Shown: positions 25,780 to 37,197, numbered from the stretch's first letter. The stretch: 64,000 nucleotides of DNA from Margaritifera margaritifera (GCA_029931535.1 JAQPZY010001685.1:8996001-9060000); one strand, 5' to 3'. Numbers and translations: made by a program. Notes: generated from the letters alone by a model not told the origin.

Positions 25780-25781
<2 letters not shown>
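24971..25781. other. Intergenic, nothing recognised
   Basis: No supported feature. A 73-codon frame at 25460-25681 lacks an ATG at its start and has no recognisable motif. Confidence 0.45.

Positions 25782-25864
<83 letters not shown>
25782..25864. repeat. (AT)n microsatellite
   Basis: Pure AT run of about 82 bp. It creates a false YIYIYI frame. Confidence 0.98.
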
Positions 25865-25866
<2 letters not shown>

Positions 25867-27670
25867 CTTTTGGATACTTGTGGACATTCTCAAATATATT
25901 CTGGATTGTATCATTGTGGTATATCAGGACATTCAAGACTATTCATTTATTTGGAACATTCCATAATTTCTGACTTGTGTTTAGCACATTTAGGATTATT
26001 TGGAATTTAATTCACCAATTGTAAGTGTCTTTTTAATTTTCATTTTAATTATAGAGAAATAAATTGTTTGTTGAATTTACATACATTGTTGGTTTCACTT
26101 TCTTTCTGTTTACATTATTTTAAGACCTAGATTCGTAACAGTCATACACAGTTATCACTGCAGGATTGATTTTTCTCCAGGAAAATATAGTTTGCAATGG
26201 ATCAGCCTTTGTGCGACAATGCTGTTAATTATTCGTGGTCAGGATCCTATAATTTTATTGATCAAACCAAATTACCGGGTTAAGCCTATTCTGATGTTAA
26301 CATCGCATGGTCCAACTTTGATGTTTATACAATATGAAAACGTGCAAATACAGTTTGATCTGGAAAGAATTTAATTACGTGAATTCCTCTGGACTGTGAC
26401 GATATGAACTCCACGAAGAGTTTTGTTTTCTAGTATTTCACACATGCTATACGTTATTTAGATCAAAGGAAATCGTCCGATTTATATTCCCCTGAAGCAA
26501 TTGTTGGATTATAGCAGAAAATGAATAGTTGATTTCTATAAACTTAGAGAGTCCATGTTCATCATTGTCAATCATTAACAGTGACCAGTGTGTAACATAA
26601 AATCTTACATCAAAGAAATGTGTTGTAGCTCTCCGTATTTCTATAAAATCATGGGTAATCATCTATAATCATTGACTTTGGCCTAGACAATAACGTGCAC
26701 CGACGAGCAAGGTTAGTTTGAATTATCAGTGATTGATTTTGACCTTCAAAGAAAATGATTTAAATGCATACTAAATGAGTGTAAATGTATAACTAATTTT
26801 CCGCGATGACGGAAAAACGAGCACTCCTACAGTTCCATTCTAACGTTAAGCATGGATTGTTCCCGCGAGGTCGCGTGGTGAAAGCTTCTGTTGTCATATA
26901 CTGCATCGGATACATGTATTTTTCATGTCTATGAAACTGTCACTAATTAAATGACCGTTCAAATACTGATGCTACGTTTTGCCCAGTTAGGATGCTCTCG
27001 CTAGGAATTGGGTAGGCATATCATTTGGAACATTAGATTAATACCATGGAGATGAAGAAACAATTCAGAACGACATCATTATAATAATATTGTATCTTTC
27101 CCTAACACAAAATATATACATATTCGGAAGAAAATTAAGAAGAAAATCATCTACGTATTGTAAGCATGGAGCAGAGATGAATGGAAACTCTTGGCAGTTC
27201 CTTCAAATTCGTATATAAACAAATCTGAAAAGCAGATTAGACTTTTAAGTGTCATAGAGTTCGTGTTTGATATCCCTAAAATTTAATGATAGTTCCGAGT
27301 CGCATATCATTTTTATGAAATTATAGGCAAATTTCCTGGATCATGTGTTTAGAAAATCAAACAATTATTCCATTTTAGTTTCTCGACTGAAAGCCAAGAC
27401 AATGAAAATTCAAGGCTGTCTCTTTTTTTTTAAATTTCAAAAATAATATGTTACGCTTAATTTTACGTTGATAGATAAATCATCATATGGCTTCCCTAAA
27501 ATAATATATTTAAATCAATTATGAAATATTTATATTACTGATCAAAATGCAAAATTTCGACAAGTGATTTTAACTATAAAATGTGCAAAGTGATTTTAAC
27601 TATAAAATGTACAAACACACATGCAAGTTCCTCGTAGTAATTCATAGGGTAACAATAACCGTGCAAAAAC
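25865..27670. other. Intergenic, nothing recognised
   Basis: AT-rich DNA, 1.8 kb. Short frames (26192-26374 plus, 26447-26662 minus) have no recognisable motif. Confidence 0.45.
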
Positions 27671-27678
27671 CAGGATAC

Positions 27679-27833
27679 CCGTAGCGTACAAACGGGAGGG
27701 GTGGGGTCGGGGGGGGGGGGAGGTTGCGGACGGGGTGGGGCGCCAACACAGCTGAAAAAAATTCGTGCCTCGTATTCTGGCCCTTTGGGCCATCATTGTC
27801 GCCCGGGGCGCCATTTAACTTAGTACGCCACTG
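27679..27833. mobile_element. hAT-like MITE, family 2 copy A
   Basis: Ends are ccgtagcgtac and gtacgccactg, inverted with 9/11 identity. Flanking 8-mers caggatac (27671-27678) and caggttac (27834-27841) match 7 of 8, a good hAT-type duplication. It contains a G run of about 14 and GC-rich blocks (gcccggggcgcc). A partial copy in reverse orientation lies at 61994-62109. Confidence 0.88.
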
Positions 27834-28139
27834 CAGGTTACAGCAGAAGTCGGTATCTGAACAATACCCAGGCCATTAGCAATGTTCATTCGGAGTTAGT
27901 CTGTATTTAAGAATACAGAGGCCATTGGTAATGTTCTTTCAGAGTTGGATGGTGTAAATACTCTCAAGTGTGATTGTGATATGGAATGAATTTTAACTTC
28001 TTTCTGTCAGATGGCACTCAACTGCTTGCGATAATATTAATTGAAAAAAGCGAAGTTGAAAAAAGTGTTTCATATTTGTTGAATTTTTGCAAAATATATA
28101 ATTTTAATTCCGGTTGGTAAACAATATTCAGACAAAGTA

Positions 28140-28690
28140 ACTGACAGAACTGATGCTAAAATAATTGAAAATATGCTTGAAATCGATAGTAAATTAATGT
28201 ACGCACGTCTACTAACCGATTGAAGAAGACGATAGGGCATACATATCAATCACGGAGTTCATGTTAAAATGCAGGAGTGAAATTAAAAGATTATTATCGG
28301 TCGGTCATTTTTCGTGCGTAACGTGATTTTTTTAAAAAAAGATTGACGTTGCAATTTATAGTGTACAGAAGAATTAATGCGCGTGAAACGAAAATCTCAG
28401 TCCAGATGGAAACAACTAAAAGTGTATTTGAAACTGAGTTAAATTACTGGACTTTTGGTTTTAATTCAAATCATGTAATAGTTACATGGAAAAGCAAAGG
28501 GAATATTTTACAATTATTACAAGGGAACAAACTGAGCAAATTTTTATTTAATGCTATTTTAGGTTTTTAAAATATTGACAGGCCAATTATATTTATTATT
28601 GTACAATAAAAACACTGAGAATCACATGACAATAAAAAATAAAAAAAATAGTTAATCTACGAAATAAATATCATATTTGAAAGAAACTTA
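28140..28690. repeat. Diverged dispersed repeat (pair with 51.2 kb), left part
   Basis: Segments such as gaaatcgatagtaaatt and gatatcaatca-like blocks recur in the same order at 51200-51310. With the right part below, this indicates an old interspersed or segmentally duplicated sequence. A 75-codon frame (28343-28570) has no motif. Confidence 0.5.
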
Positions 28691-28700
28691 AATGTTAGAA

Positions 28701-29013
28701 CAGTGGCAGTGCGAGAGGGGTTGGGGTTGGGAGGGGGCAATTACCCCCTGGCGTCAGGCGAAGGGGGTACCGTCGGGAGATTATCTTTTTTGCAGCTAAA
28801 CTTTTCATAGTATTTAGCCTTCACCTTTGTGTAACGGGGGCAATTCTTCACAAACATATTTATGGGGGGTGGGAGGGAGGTAGCAACTGACATAAAAACT
28901 GTTCTCTGCAGCAAAATAGGAGCGTCACAAGAGAACATTGCCCCCTAACGCTTCGGTTGGGGCGCCACTAAAGAATATTGCCCACAGGCTCTCGAACCCT
29001 AGCGCCTCTATTG
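28701..29013. mobile_element. hAT-like MITE, family 1 copy B
   Basis: Starts cagtggcagtg and ends gcgcctctattg. The flanks carry a perfect 8-bp target duplication tgttagaa (28693-28700 and 29014-29021). It shares its core with the element at 23877. Near the right end a unit with agaacattgcccc and its variant aagaatattgccc is duplicated, which lengthens this copy. Confidence 0.93.
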
Positions 29014-29021
29014 TGTTAGAA

Positions 29022-29600
29022 CGAATATTAATGGTGAACTCTCTAGCTTACGTGTCAATTTAAAGTTGGGTGTTATCACATTTTAAAGATCTGCTCAACT
29101 TATGTAGCCGTGTGCTAACTTGCACATGCTGTTCAATAAATATATGTAGAGAATCACTCTCACTCTCACTCTCTCTCTCTCTCTCTCTCTCTTTATATGC
29201 GCACGTAATTGATACGCTTTCAATCGCGACCTAAGATTCTTGCAGCTGAAAGTTTTATGACTTGTATGCATGGTTTTATAGAGCAATTAAACCCTAATAA
29301 TAACATTTGCTTTTCTTGATAATATATAAAACACAATCGAGACAAGATGTGGAACAATTCAATATCCGTCATGCCATAGTGATTTAGAAATACATAAGAT
29401 ATTCTGGAAGCATTTGGCAGACAGTGTAATTGAGTTTATGTTGTCCATCCTGACAAAAAAGTAGAGACAATCTTCTAATCGGATCAAACAGGTTAATGCT
29501 TTGATCTCAAGTAATTTCAAAGCATGTGGCATTGAAAGTGAAATAGAAATAACTGAAAGATATATCTTTTTACTACAGATAATTCAATCAAGCTTCATAA
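29022..29600. repeat. Diverged dispersed repeat (pair with 51.7-54.2 kb), right part
   Basis: Contains aatggtgaac, then ttttaaagatctgctcaact, then a (CT)n tract (29158-29192), then a gttgtccatcctgacaa-like block and gtggcattg. The same landmarks occur in the same order at 51675-51780, 53699-53749, 54045-54070 and 54145-54160. No gene. Confidence 0.5.
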
Positions 29601-30545
29601 AACAATAATACACGTATCAGACAATGCCATGTTTCTCTTTTGTGGTCCAAAAATATTCTATCGAAACGTGATTCAAAACCTCTTGTTTTTAACAGCTGGC
29701 TGAACCATAGTTCAAGTATTTATGCGTCATAGTTGAATACCTTACAGGTCATAATATAAACTTACAGTCTTACTTCACTTTCATCATCATCATCTTCTTA
29801 AAAAATGCACCGAGTGACCTCAAATTATGCTTAAATTTTATAATTATATGCATCCGTGACTAGTATATATTTTAAGCATTTTATTCCAATTAGTAAGTTC
29901 TTGATTTAATAATGTTAATTACAATCATGAAAGGCGTTTAGCCCATTTTGTATAAATATTTTTTATTTTAATGACCCTCTCTAAGACAACAACAATTCCA
30001 AAAATGTATACTATAAAGCACTGGACCAAACAAACTTAAGTATTTCAACAAAAAAAAAAAAAAAAAAAAAAATAAAAGCTAAGCTATTCATCACATAAAA
30101 GTTGATACAACAATGTTGACATCTAGACATCTAGGCATATTTCAAATTTAATTAAACACAGATATAGAAATGACCCAATCAACTCGACCATGCATTTTTG
30201 TTTCTGGACAAACCGTTTACAGTGTACTTTTCAAAGCATCCAAAAAACATTAAATAACAAAGAATTGCCACAAACGCAACCAAAGTAAATGGAAGTATTT
30301 GTGCATCATATAGATGAAGTAAAATTAGTATGCATTTTTCATTGTGTAGACATACAGATCTTGAAAATACAATTCAATTAATATTTAGAAGTAGTTGAAA
30401 TTAATAACCTACACAAATAAATTGTGCAATCAATTGTAAAATGTTACAAATGCAACAGAGAGAAAAGCAGATAGGGTAAATGGATATACGAAATACAAAA
30501 TGCCAGAGGTGTAAAGAGTGTGTACAAGCAATGAGATTAAAATAG
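29601..30545. other. Intergenic; one poly-A tract
   Basis: AT-rich with an A run at about 30049-30071. No gene recognised. Confidence 0.45.
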
Positions 30546-30752
30546 TATCACGTTCGTGGAAACAAAGAGATTAGAGAGAGAAATAAACAAAAAATTATAT
30601 GCGAATGTGGAAAAGCAGCAAATACCTGCAATACTGCTTTTGTAGACCTAATAGAAACATTGGAGGACTCCAATCCTACAGTAATAGCCTCTAATTCTAA
30701 AGAAATAGACTCCCATCCTAAATTAACAGGATCTGCTCCTAAAGAAACTTGA
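30546..30752 (+). CDS. Short open frame with CECGK motif (unknown, partial)
   Basis: A 68-codon frame bounded by stops at 30543 and 30750, with no ATG at its start. The first third is strongly basic and charged (EIRERNKQK), followed by IICECGK, a cysteine pair that could be half of a zinc-binding site. Then comes AFVDLIETLEDSN. The last third runs into the 21-bp tandem repeats, where each repeat adds 7 residues (SNPTVIA, SNSKEID, SHPKLTG, SAPKET) until a TGA appears in the repeat unit. It looks like a real coding tail into which a minisatellite grew, or from which it arose. The family is not recognised. It sits at the left edge of the cluster of damaged frames described below. Confidence 0.3.
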   Translation, partial: YHVRGNKEIRERNKQKIICECGKAANTCNTAFVDLIETLEDSNPTVIASNSKEIDSHPKLTGSAPKET

Positions 30753-31210
30753 TCTAGTCCTAAATTAACATGATCTATTCCTAAAATAACTTGATCTAGT
30801 CCTAAAGTAACATGATCTATTCCTAAAATAACTTGATCTGGTCCTAAAGTAACATGATCTGTTCCTAAAGAAACTTGATCTAGTTCTAAAGTAACGGGAT
30901 CTGTTTCATAAAGAAACTTGATCTAGTCCTAAAGTAACGGGATCTGTTCCTAAAGAAACTTGATCTAGTCCTAAAGTAACGGGATCTGTTCCTAAAGAAA
31001 CTTGATCTAGTCCTAAAGTAACGGGATCTGTTCCTAAAGAAACTTGATCTAGTCCTAAAGTAACGGGATCTGTTCCTAAAGAAATTTTTGATCTAGTCCT
31101 AAAGTAACTGGATCTGTTCCTAAAGAAACTTGATCTAGTTCTAAAGTAACATGATATGTTCCTAAAGGAACTTCATCTAGTCCTAAATTAAAAGACTCTT
31201 CTTCCAACGC
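30669..31210. repeat. Minisatellite, 21-bp monomers in 42-bp dimers
   Basis: About 25 monomers. From about 30740 two subtypes alternate: one with gatctagtcctaaagtaac and one with gatctgttcctaaagaaact. That gives a 42-bp higher-order unit, about six near-identical copies of it at 30915-31135. The outer monomers are more diverged. Confidence 0.95.
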
Positions 31211-31691
31211 GATGGATTTAAGATTTAAAAAACCCCAAAAAACCCCATAAACTAGTGCAAAACCTTACCTTTGTCTTAGGATTCAATTTAATGCAATACA
31301 TTGGTTGACAAACCTTAACCATGTTAACACAGCAAAAGAAAGTAACGAGATAAAAAATCTTCTACAATGAAACTTAATTTAAGATTTTTGATAACATGAG
31401 ATTTTAGCAGAGTCAGTTAAACTGGAAGGTATGGTTGGCAGCTGATTTTAGAATATCGTTAACAATATATAAAGATAAAACTGTTTCAGAATTAGTTAAA
31501 TATGTTCACGGGCTTAACGTTTATTTCCAGATTTGAAAACTTCGGTCTAAATGTGAAATACCTTTACCTAACGAATCATTCAAATAATAAAAAAGCAATA
31601 GCATAGATAAGAAGCAATTTGATTTTAGCTGCAACAACTTCAACATTCCAATAATTCATGACTGAGTATACATTAAGCGGAACAAAAATAA
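31211..31691. other. Intergenic, nothing recognised
   Basis: AT-rich spacer without a supported feature. Confidence 0.45.
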
Positions 31692-32060
31692 TTGATCGAT
31701 AATGTGCCAAAAGAGCATAAAAATGTATATCAAAGTCTTGTTGAGCCTTCACTTGCTGCTGTATTAAAAGTTTACAAACGTCATTACAACTAGGGAGCTG
31801 GTACTATTGAATATTGGAGAACATTGTCAGCTGATGGATTATTTATGGCTGGCAAAGATGACGAAACAGGTTGGACATCTTTTCTCGCATAATAAAGTGG
31901 ACTCACAGATAAAGGTATTACAAAACTGAATCACAGCATTACATCTTATGCATCTTAGGCACACACGTTCAAAACAGAACAGCTATTACAGTCTTTTTTG
32001 ACAGTTGCAGATACTGCTAGAAAGTTAATGGAGCTATTAATTTTAAGATTCAAACATTAA
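31692..32060 (+). pseudogene. Decayed protein-coding remnant, unknown product
   Basis: One frame of about 122 codons stays protein-like through four clusters of in-frame stops: TAG at about 31791, TAA TAA at 31890-31895, and a TAG at about 31956. There is no frameshift. Visible segments are LIDNVPKEHKNVYQSLVEPS, GAGTIEYWRTLSADGLFMA, GKDDETGWTSFLA, SGLTDKGITKLNHSITSYA and FLTVADTARKLMELL. Composition is balanced and mostly helical or soluble. The family was not recognised. Placed at the left of a cluster of small broken genes, it may belong to the same dead mobile element. Confidence that it was once coding is moderate; function is unknown. Confidence 0.45.
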
Positions 32061-32111
32061 GACCATTTTTGAAAAATTATTATCAACATCAAAAGTGAAG
32101 GTAGACTATGC

Positions 32112-32216
32112 TGTTGGTGGTGACCGTTGGTGGGTATCATTTTGTTGGTGGTGACGGTATCATTTTGTTGGTGGTGACGGTATCATTTTGGTGGTGGTGA
32201 CGGTATCATTTTGTTT
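32112..32216. repeat. Minisatellite, 25-bp unit, about 4 copies
   Basis: Tandem ttggtggtgacggtatcatt units. A 77-codon minus frame at 32160-32393 ends inside it and is not called. Confidence 0.9.
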
Positions 32217-32725
32217 TCGATTGACACAGTTATGAAATCGGTAGAATCGTGACCTCAAGAACAATTTAAAGAAATCCAGTGACTGGTGCATACTCGGATT
32301 AGAATCTGCCATCAATACCGCTATACCAATGAACGGTATTCCAAAGACTAATAAACAATATGTAACAGTAAGACAGAAAAGTGTAGTGGGCAAACAAAGA
32401 AGACAAAGTGAGTAAATATTATTCAGAAAAGAAGAATTATTATGATGATAGTCCTACTTGTAGTTACGCTAATGCGAACCGATACTCGGAAGTTCGGATA
32501 ATACAAGGGAATTTAGAAGCGTCACAAACAATATTAAATATGAAATAAAGAAACAATCATTGATATTGATAATAATAGTTGCAGGAGTTACAATAGTTTA
32601 CTTTTTAGAAATAGTTTACGAATTTCTAACCGTGGCTTGTGTGTGTGCCTTTCTACACAATCCTGCCAGATACTCCGATCAAAACTGAAAATAACAAACC
32701 TACTAATGCATAAAAAGGAAACAAT
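32217..32725. other. Intergenic, nothing recognised
   Basis: No supported feature. Confidence 0.4.
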
Positions 32726-32800
32726 TTAGCCAGCAATATTACGCAGCCAACTAATCACACTATCAGCAACACATGGTAAAACTGATGCTGCTTTCTTTGG
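32726..32800 (-). pseudogene. Remnant of a hydrophobic C-terminal segment
   Basis: The minus strand reads PKKAASVLPCVADSVISWL then RNIAG before a TAA, and hydrophobic residues continue beyond it (IVSFL, then FVIFSF). It is an alanine/valine-rich membrane-type helix. It sits just downstream of the minus-strand frame at 32926-33153, which also ends in a hydrophobic segment. It is too short to assign. It is included because it continues the run of coding-like remnants on this strand. Confidence 0.3.
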
Positions 32801-32925
32801 CTAACTCAAGCAAATAAGTATAAATATTTGTAAGCCCTTTTTAATTCTGTCAGCGAACGAATCATCTTTGCCTCCTGAAGACTGATGAATTTCGACGAAG
32901 CAGCACATTTCTGCCGTATGTTATA

Positions 32926-33153
32926 TCATCTCTTGCAGTGTTTGCAATAGAGAGAGACAACATATGATACAGTCGTACATAGTGCATTGGCTATGGCAGC
33001 TATTGCTACACCCTTTTCTTTAAAGAGTTGTTTCATTTTTTCACATAACAGTAATTTTTCGTGAACATTTAAATTAATTTTGTTCAATATTCTGTGTAAA
33101 CGAGCTCTCCAACTATGTTCGATTTCCACCAATTTGCGACCCTTAGATTTCAA
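32926..33153 (-). CDS. Small helical protein with C-terminal hydrophobic segment (unknown)
   Basis: A 75-codon frame starting at ATG. The first 50 residues are highly charged and helix-prone (HRILNKINLNVHEKLLLCEK, then MKQLFKEK). A hydrophobic stretch follows, GVAIAAIANALCTTVSYVVS, likely a membrane anchor, and then a short basic Cys/His tail. The minus-strand sequence before it (33154-33558) is coding-like in pieces but full of stops and frameshifts, so this is probably the 3' end of a longer broken gene rather than a complete small gene. I have an unverified recollection of similar charged-helix-plus-anchor hypothetical proteins in invertebrate genomes. Function is unknown. Confidence 0.4.
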   Translation of the reverse strand: MKSKGRKLVEIEHSWRARLHRILNKINLNVHEKLLLCEKMKQLFKEKGVAIAAIANALCTTVSYVVSLYCKHCKR

Positions 33154-33558
33154 AACTTTATAAATGTTATTGCATTACAGTATTTATGTTTGGATCTGTT
33201 TCATTTTTTATCTCGCCAATGCCTCTTTCTAACTCTTAAATCTGTGTTCGCTTCGATTCAACATCAGATTCCATGGATTCTTTTCTAATTTACAGCTTCG
33301 ACATGTTTAACATTATAACCACTCAATTATATTTCGTCTTGTAAGGTAAATGAGTTTCTGATTTGATTTCTTTTTATGGTATCATCTATTAAAGTCTTTC
33401 CTTCACTTTCCTGTTGACCAAGTTGTTCATTTGTTTCTGTTGTTTGCATCCCAATATCATCGAGGAGTTGTTGCCTTTGTAGAACATAAGGTTTCAGCGG
33501 ATAATTGGGTTTCGGCTCTTCAATAGGACGTGCCTATTCGTTCCCTTGATTTTTCAAC

Positions 33559-33729
33559 CTAACGCGACCAACAATTCACTGCCAGTCTTATAGTTCTAGC
33601 TACCATCATTGTTTTCTTGTCGCCGTACCTTGATATTTGAACTGTTTTTCCATCTGGTGTTACATAAAAGAGTGTTTTGGCTTCTATTCTAAGATTGTTT
33701 TCTTTTTCCATAATTATAATGTACTTCAT
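33559..33729 (-). CDS. Small unknown ORF (56 codons), second of an abutting pair
   Basis: Starts with an ATG whose first base directly follows the TAA of the preceding minus-strand frame. An internal ATG lies 6 codons in. The readable core is NNLRIEAKTLFYVTPDGKTV then QISRYGDKKTMMVARTIRLA, which alternates like beta strands followed by a basic helix. A TAG ends it at 33559. Coding-like but broken sequence continues to the frame at 32926-33153, so the original protein was probably longer. The head-to-tail packing with its neighbour is unusual for a host gene and is more like a virus or compact mobile element. Family not recognised. Confidence 0.4.
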   Translation of the reverse strand: MKYIIIMEKENNLRIEAKTLFYVTPDGKTVQISRYGDKKTMMVARTIRLAVNCWSR

Positions 33730-33933
33730 TTATGCCAAGTCCTTTCTTACCTGCCTTTTTCCATCAATAACGTTTGAAGTTCTAGTTGAAGCAATATCTT
33801 TGAAACGACTGGCAAGATTTAAAATATTATCGATTGCAGGTTTAGTATCTACAAAATAATAATTATCAACATCATCTTCAAGTAATGGATTTTTAAATTC
33901 TTTCATTTCAAAAGCTTTGCCACCCCTAGCCAT
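33730..33933 (-). CDS. Small unknown ORF (67 codons), first of an abutting pair
   Basis: The ATG context is aacagaaATGGCTAGGGG. The protein begins MARGGKAFEMKEFKNPLLED, then DDVDNYYFVDTKPAIDNI and LNLASRFKDIASTRTSN, and ends in a basic tail. It is soluble, with acid-rich and helix-prone parts and no signal peptide or membrane segment. An alternative frame through the end (reading AGKKGLGINEVHYN) suggests a possible frameshift near 33750, so the true C-terminus is uncertain. Its stop is immediately followed by the ATG of the next minus-strand frame. No family recognised. Confidence 0.4.
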   Translation of the reverse strand: MARGGKAFEMKEFKNPLLEDDVDNYYFVDTKPAIDNILNLASRFKDIASTRTSNVIDGKRQVRKDLA

Positions 33934-35211
33934 ATTTCTGTTATTGAAATATCAAAGATCGTTTCTTCGTAGACGTGGTTGTTTCTTCGGCACACGATAA
34001 TAGAGACCGTGTCCGACGATGTGTAACGCAGGGCCAAAGGCACAAACGCAAAACATGATTTTAAGTCTAACTGGTAAAATAATTGGGATTTATCAAAGAA
34101 TACAAACAGGAATTGAACATATATTTTGCAAACGGAATAAACAAAGAGATAAACGGTTACCATTTGTAATGATAAAGAGTTGGAAAAATGAATGAGCAAT
34201 AACTCAAGAAGGGATATGGAATGTTTGTAAATGCTAGAGCTGCTAAATGTCCAAATCACTTTCAAATGTTGCTATTTATTCTGTGACATGATTGATTTAT
34301 TCATTGGGTTCAAACGAAATTAGATAATGCACTGAGTTTTGTAACGTAAATCAGGCTAACCTACATCTATATTGAGTGCTACTTGAATACTGTGGAAGCA
34401 TATTAACTTTAAAGAGGCAACATAAAACCTCGAAGATTGCAAAACGTCGAAGAGTGTGCAAAGTACAACACGGAAAAAATGCTTATTATATAAATGTGTA
34501 CTGGATGCTCTCTTGTTGATGCATTCGTGTCTTTTACAACAATTGTCACAACAGTTATTATTACAGCTGTAGATACTTATTGTGCTCTGCATGTGTACCA
34601 GATGTAAAATCATGCAACAAAGTCTTCATGGAAAACAAATCAGACATTACAGTCCACGATTTTAAAATGATGAAACATGCCATTCTGAATGATTCAACTT
34701 TTTTCTTGTGTTCATTTATCTCTTTCTTGGATAGCATTCAATCATTTGTGACATATTTTTGCTTGCTTTCATATACCTAATAATTAGTACAGCTAAAATA
34801 TTTTATCTGTTGCAATGGATCAGACAAATAAAATGATTAACATGGAATAACGTGATCAATGTCAGTGACACGTTCCTGTAAATTTAACCATCTCCGATAA
34901 AAATCAATAGAATATTCATCGAAAACTTTGAATTGTTGTGTCAGATTTGATGTTTGGTCTTAATGCACCTCTTTTCATGTGAATTAATATGTAGTATTTA
35001 TCATTGAGGTACCTTTGATTCATGTCCTCCCTGAGGTATTGTGTTACGACTCTATGGTCTACAAAACATGTAACAGAAAGAAAGTGAAACCAACAAATCA
35101 AGTAAAAATCAACAAGCAATTTATTTCTAGATAATTAAAATGAAAATCAAACGATACTTAAAGTAACATGAATTAAAATCCAAATAATCCAATAATCATA
35201 AGTGTCATAAT
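33934..35211. other. Intergenic, nothing firmly recognised
   Basis: Short frames (33903-34265 minus, 34356-34613 minus, 34580-34780 plus, 34916-35119 minus) have no motif I can support. Several are rich in Cys, Leu and Phe as expected from AT-rich noncoding DNA. Confidence 0.4.
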
Positions 35212-35307
35212 CAGGGTCGTCGTAAGGGGCGGGCGATACGGGCGACCGCCAGGAGCGCCAAGCCTGAGAGGGTGCCGTTTGGCGGAGTTTGCGGTACTTT
35301 TTCCGAC

Positions 35308-35338
<31 letters not shown>

Positions 35339-35394
35339 AAAGGCGACGCTCGCCGTGGCCCCGTTCCGTCCAGCCCAAACTAGCGACGGCCCTG
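35212..35394. mobile_element. hAT-like MITE with G24-type tract
   Basis: Begins cagggtcgtcg and ends cgacggccctg. Flanking 8-mers gtcataat (35204-35211) and gtcctaat (35395-35402) match 7 of 8. The interior is GC-rich with an uninterrupted G run of about 24 near 35310-35333. Its terminal sequence resembles the element at 14205-14420. Proline/glycine-rich frames across it are artefacts. Confidence 0.9.
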
Positions 35395-36824
35395 GTCCTA
35401 ATCACAAATCCTAAATATAGAATGTTCCGAATGAATTTCAGTATCCTTGAATGTGATGTTGTGCCAATAGTCTTTAGTGTCACGATGTGCCAGTAGTCTT
35501 TAATGTGCTGATGTGCCAAAATGAGATACTCCAAAATATATTCGTATAAGTTCACATAAATCCCAAAATCATCAATTCAAAATCCCAAATCCAAAAGTCT
35601 ATGATCACTTTTATAATCCAATGAATATTTTAAATATTTCCTCTCTCTGAATTTGGAATGATTTTTCACAACTGTAACGACTCTTTATAGACTGATGGTA
35701 AGGTCGAAACTAAAAACTGTCCACTAAACATGGTATATATAAAGATAGGTCACATGACAGAATGTTCCAGAAAATTATATGATGTATGTGACTTTTAACA
35801 CACAACTCTAAAGGAAATTCAAGTTTTATCTGTAAAGAAAATCAACCCTGACCTCAAATTAAATTAATAACTAGTTTACCAAAACCGTCCTTGAACTCAA
35901 ATACTAAGTAAACAACCTAATTGAAGGACAATAGCTAAACATGTAAACCTTATACATAACATTAAGGTCTGAGCAAATATTAAAGTCAAGAAACATTTAC
36001 AATTTCCTAAAATATTTATAATATTATATAAACATTATACATAAGAATTAATTTATGTTTTTGTTTTTTTCTATCCTGTTTTAACCGTTACGTTGGCGTA
36101 CTCTTTGTTTTCGTTATACCATTGTGCCATTTCTTTTTGTACTTTTGTGCATGTTGTTTTGCCAAGTTTTGAGTAAGCTCCGGTTTTGTTAAATTGTTGC
36201 TAACTTCTTCACACATATGACATGTCATGACCTCCGTGTCTTTTATTGACGCAGTTAAATATCAAATTAATTTTGTAATACTTAAAGTAAATTTGTAAAT
36301 TATCTTGCAACTACCCTTTTGCCAAATTTAGATTTATATTGAGTTAATGTTCCAAAAATTTCCTTGCAAATAAAATCAAGGTAGCGAAGAAAAAAATAAA
36401 GCAGAATCAAAGATTGACGAATCATCAGATTTAGTAACTTCACAAAAGACAAACCAATCACGAAGAGATGAACTTGCTGGACAATTTGGTGAACATTAGC
36501 TGGCATTTAAACCAAAGTTTGACGTTTGAAGAAAGGACAAGAGTAAACTGGAACATCACAAGATGAAAACAAAAGAAACACACTCAAGCAAACATGAATA
36601 GCAGAACAACAAGATCAAATAATATCTGCATCTTCTCTTCCAACGGCGAAGACTGGACATTCTCCAATGCAATCTTCCAAGATAATAGAGACAATTGCCT
36701 GTACCTACAGATAAAAGTCGATTGATGAAAATAATAGTATTAACTCTTATTACCATACAATACTAATTTTAAAGTTGTTTAAGAGGTCAATAGGTCCACC
36801 ATCAAATACAGACGTTGATAAAAA
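35395..36824. other. Mostly featureless; weak coding-like traces
   Basis: The minus strand around 36060-36260 reads GAYSKLGKTTCTKVQKEMAQ then WYNENKEYANVTV in one frame, with frame changes on both sides. This is coding-like but too short to assign. The plus strand near 36440-36590 has a charged frame (SRRDELAGQFGEH, then KLEHHKMKTKETHSSKHE) broken by stops. The rest shows nothing. Confidence 0.3.
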
Positions 36825-36905
36825 TGCGAATGAATTATTTCACTTTCACTTAATCAGTTCACAATTGACTACCTGAGAGCAAGTGGACTTTTATCGAATA
36901 AAGTT
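36825..36905 (+). repeat. Member 1 of a duplicated coding-like module
   Basis: Resembles 37206-37287: both read xISxSxxQFTID and then a Leu-rich segment, and share cagttcacaattgac at the DNA level. Member 1 continues QFTIDYLRASGLLSNKVGKT and stays open to a TAA at about 36973. The pattern of a short helix, a Gly-Leu turn and basic residues is vaguely SAP-like, but this is speculative. Confidence 0.4.
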
Positions 36906-37127
36906 GGTAAGACTATAAATACAAAAGAAAAAATCAAGCTTACTATCCTCAATACTTTAACTTTTTCAGTGTAATAGATTTCATAGAGTTACCTACAGAC
37001 AAATGTCCGCTCCGAGGAAGGAAGATCAACGCAATAGAGTATTCGACTCTGCTCATGCAGTTACATACAGCATGTTACTGAAAAACCTATTTAGGTTTGC
37101 AGTTTGCCCACAATCAAGTATATATAA

Positions 37128-37130
<3 letters not shown>

Positions 37131-37197
<67 letters not shown>
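37131..37197. repeat. (AT)n microsatellite
   Basis: Pure AT run lying between the two members of the duplicated module. It produces a false YIYIYI frame. Confidence 0.97.

Noticed and set aside
25740..25973. ORF with YIYIYI run (also at 37003, 44715 and 56148)
   Set aside because: Open only because (AT)n has no stop in that frame.
35211..35555. 114-codon ORF with poly-Pro, and its plus-strand counterpart
   Set aside because: Generated by the G24-type tract of the MITE at 35212-35394.
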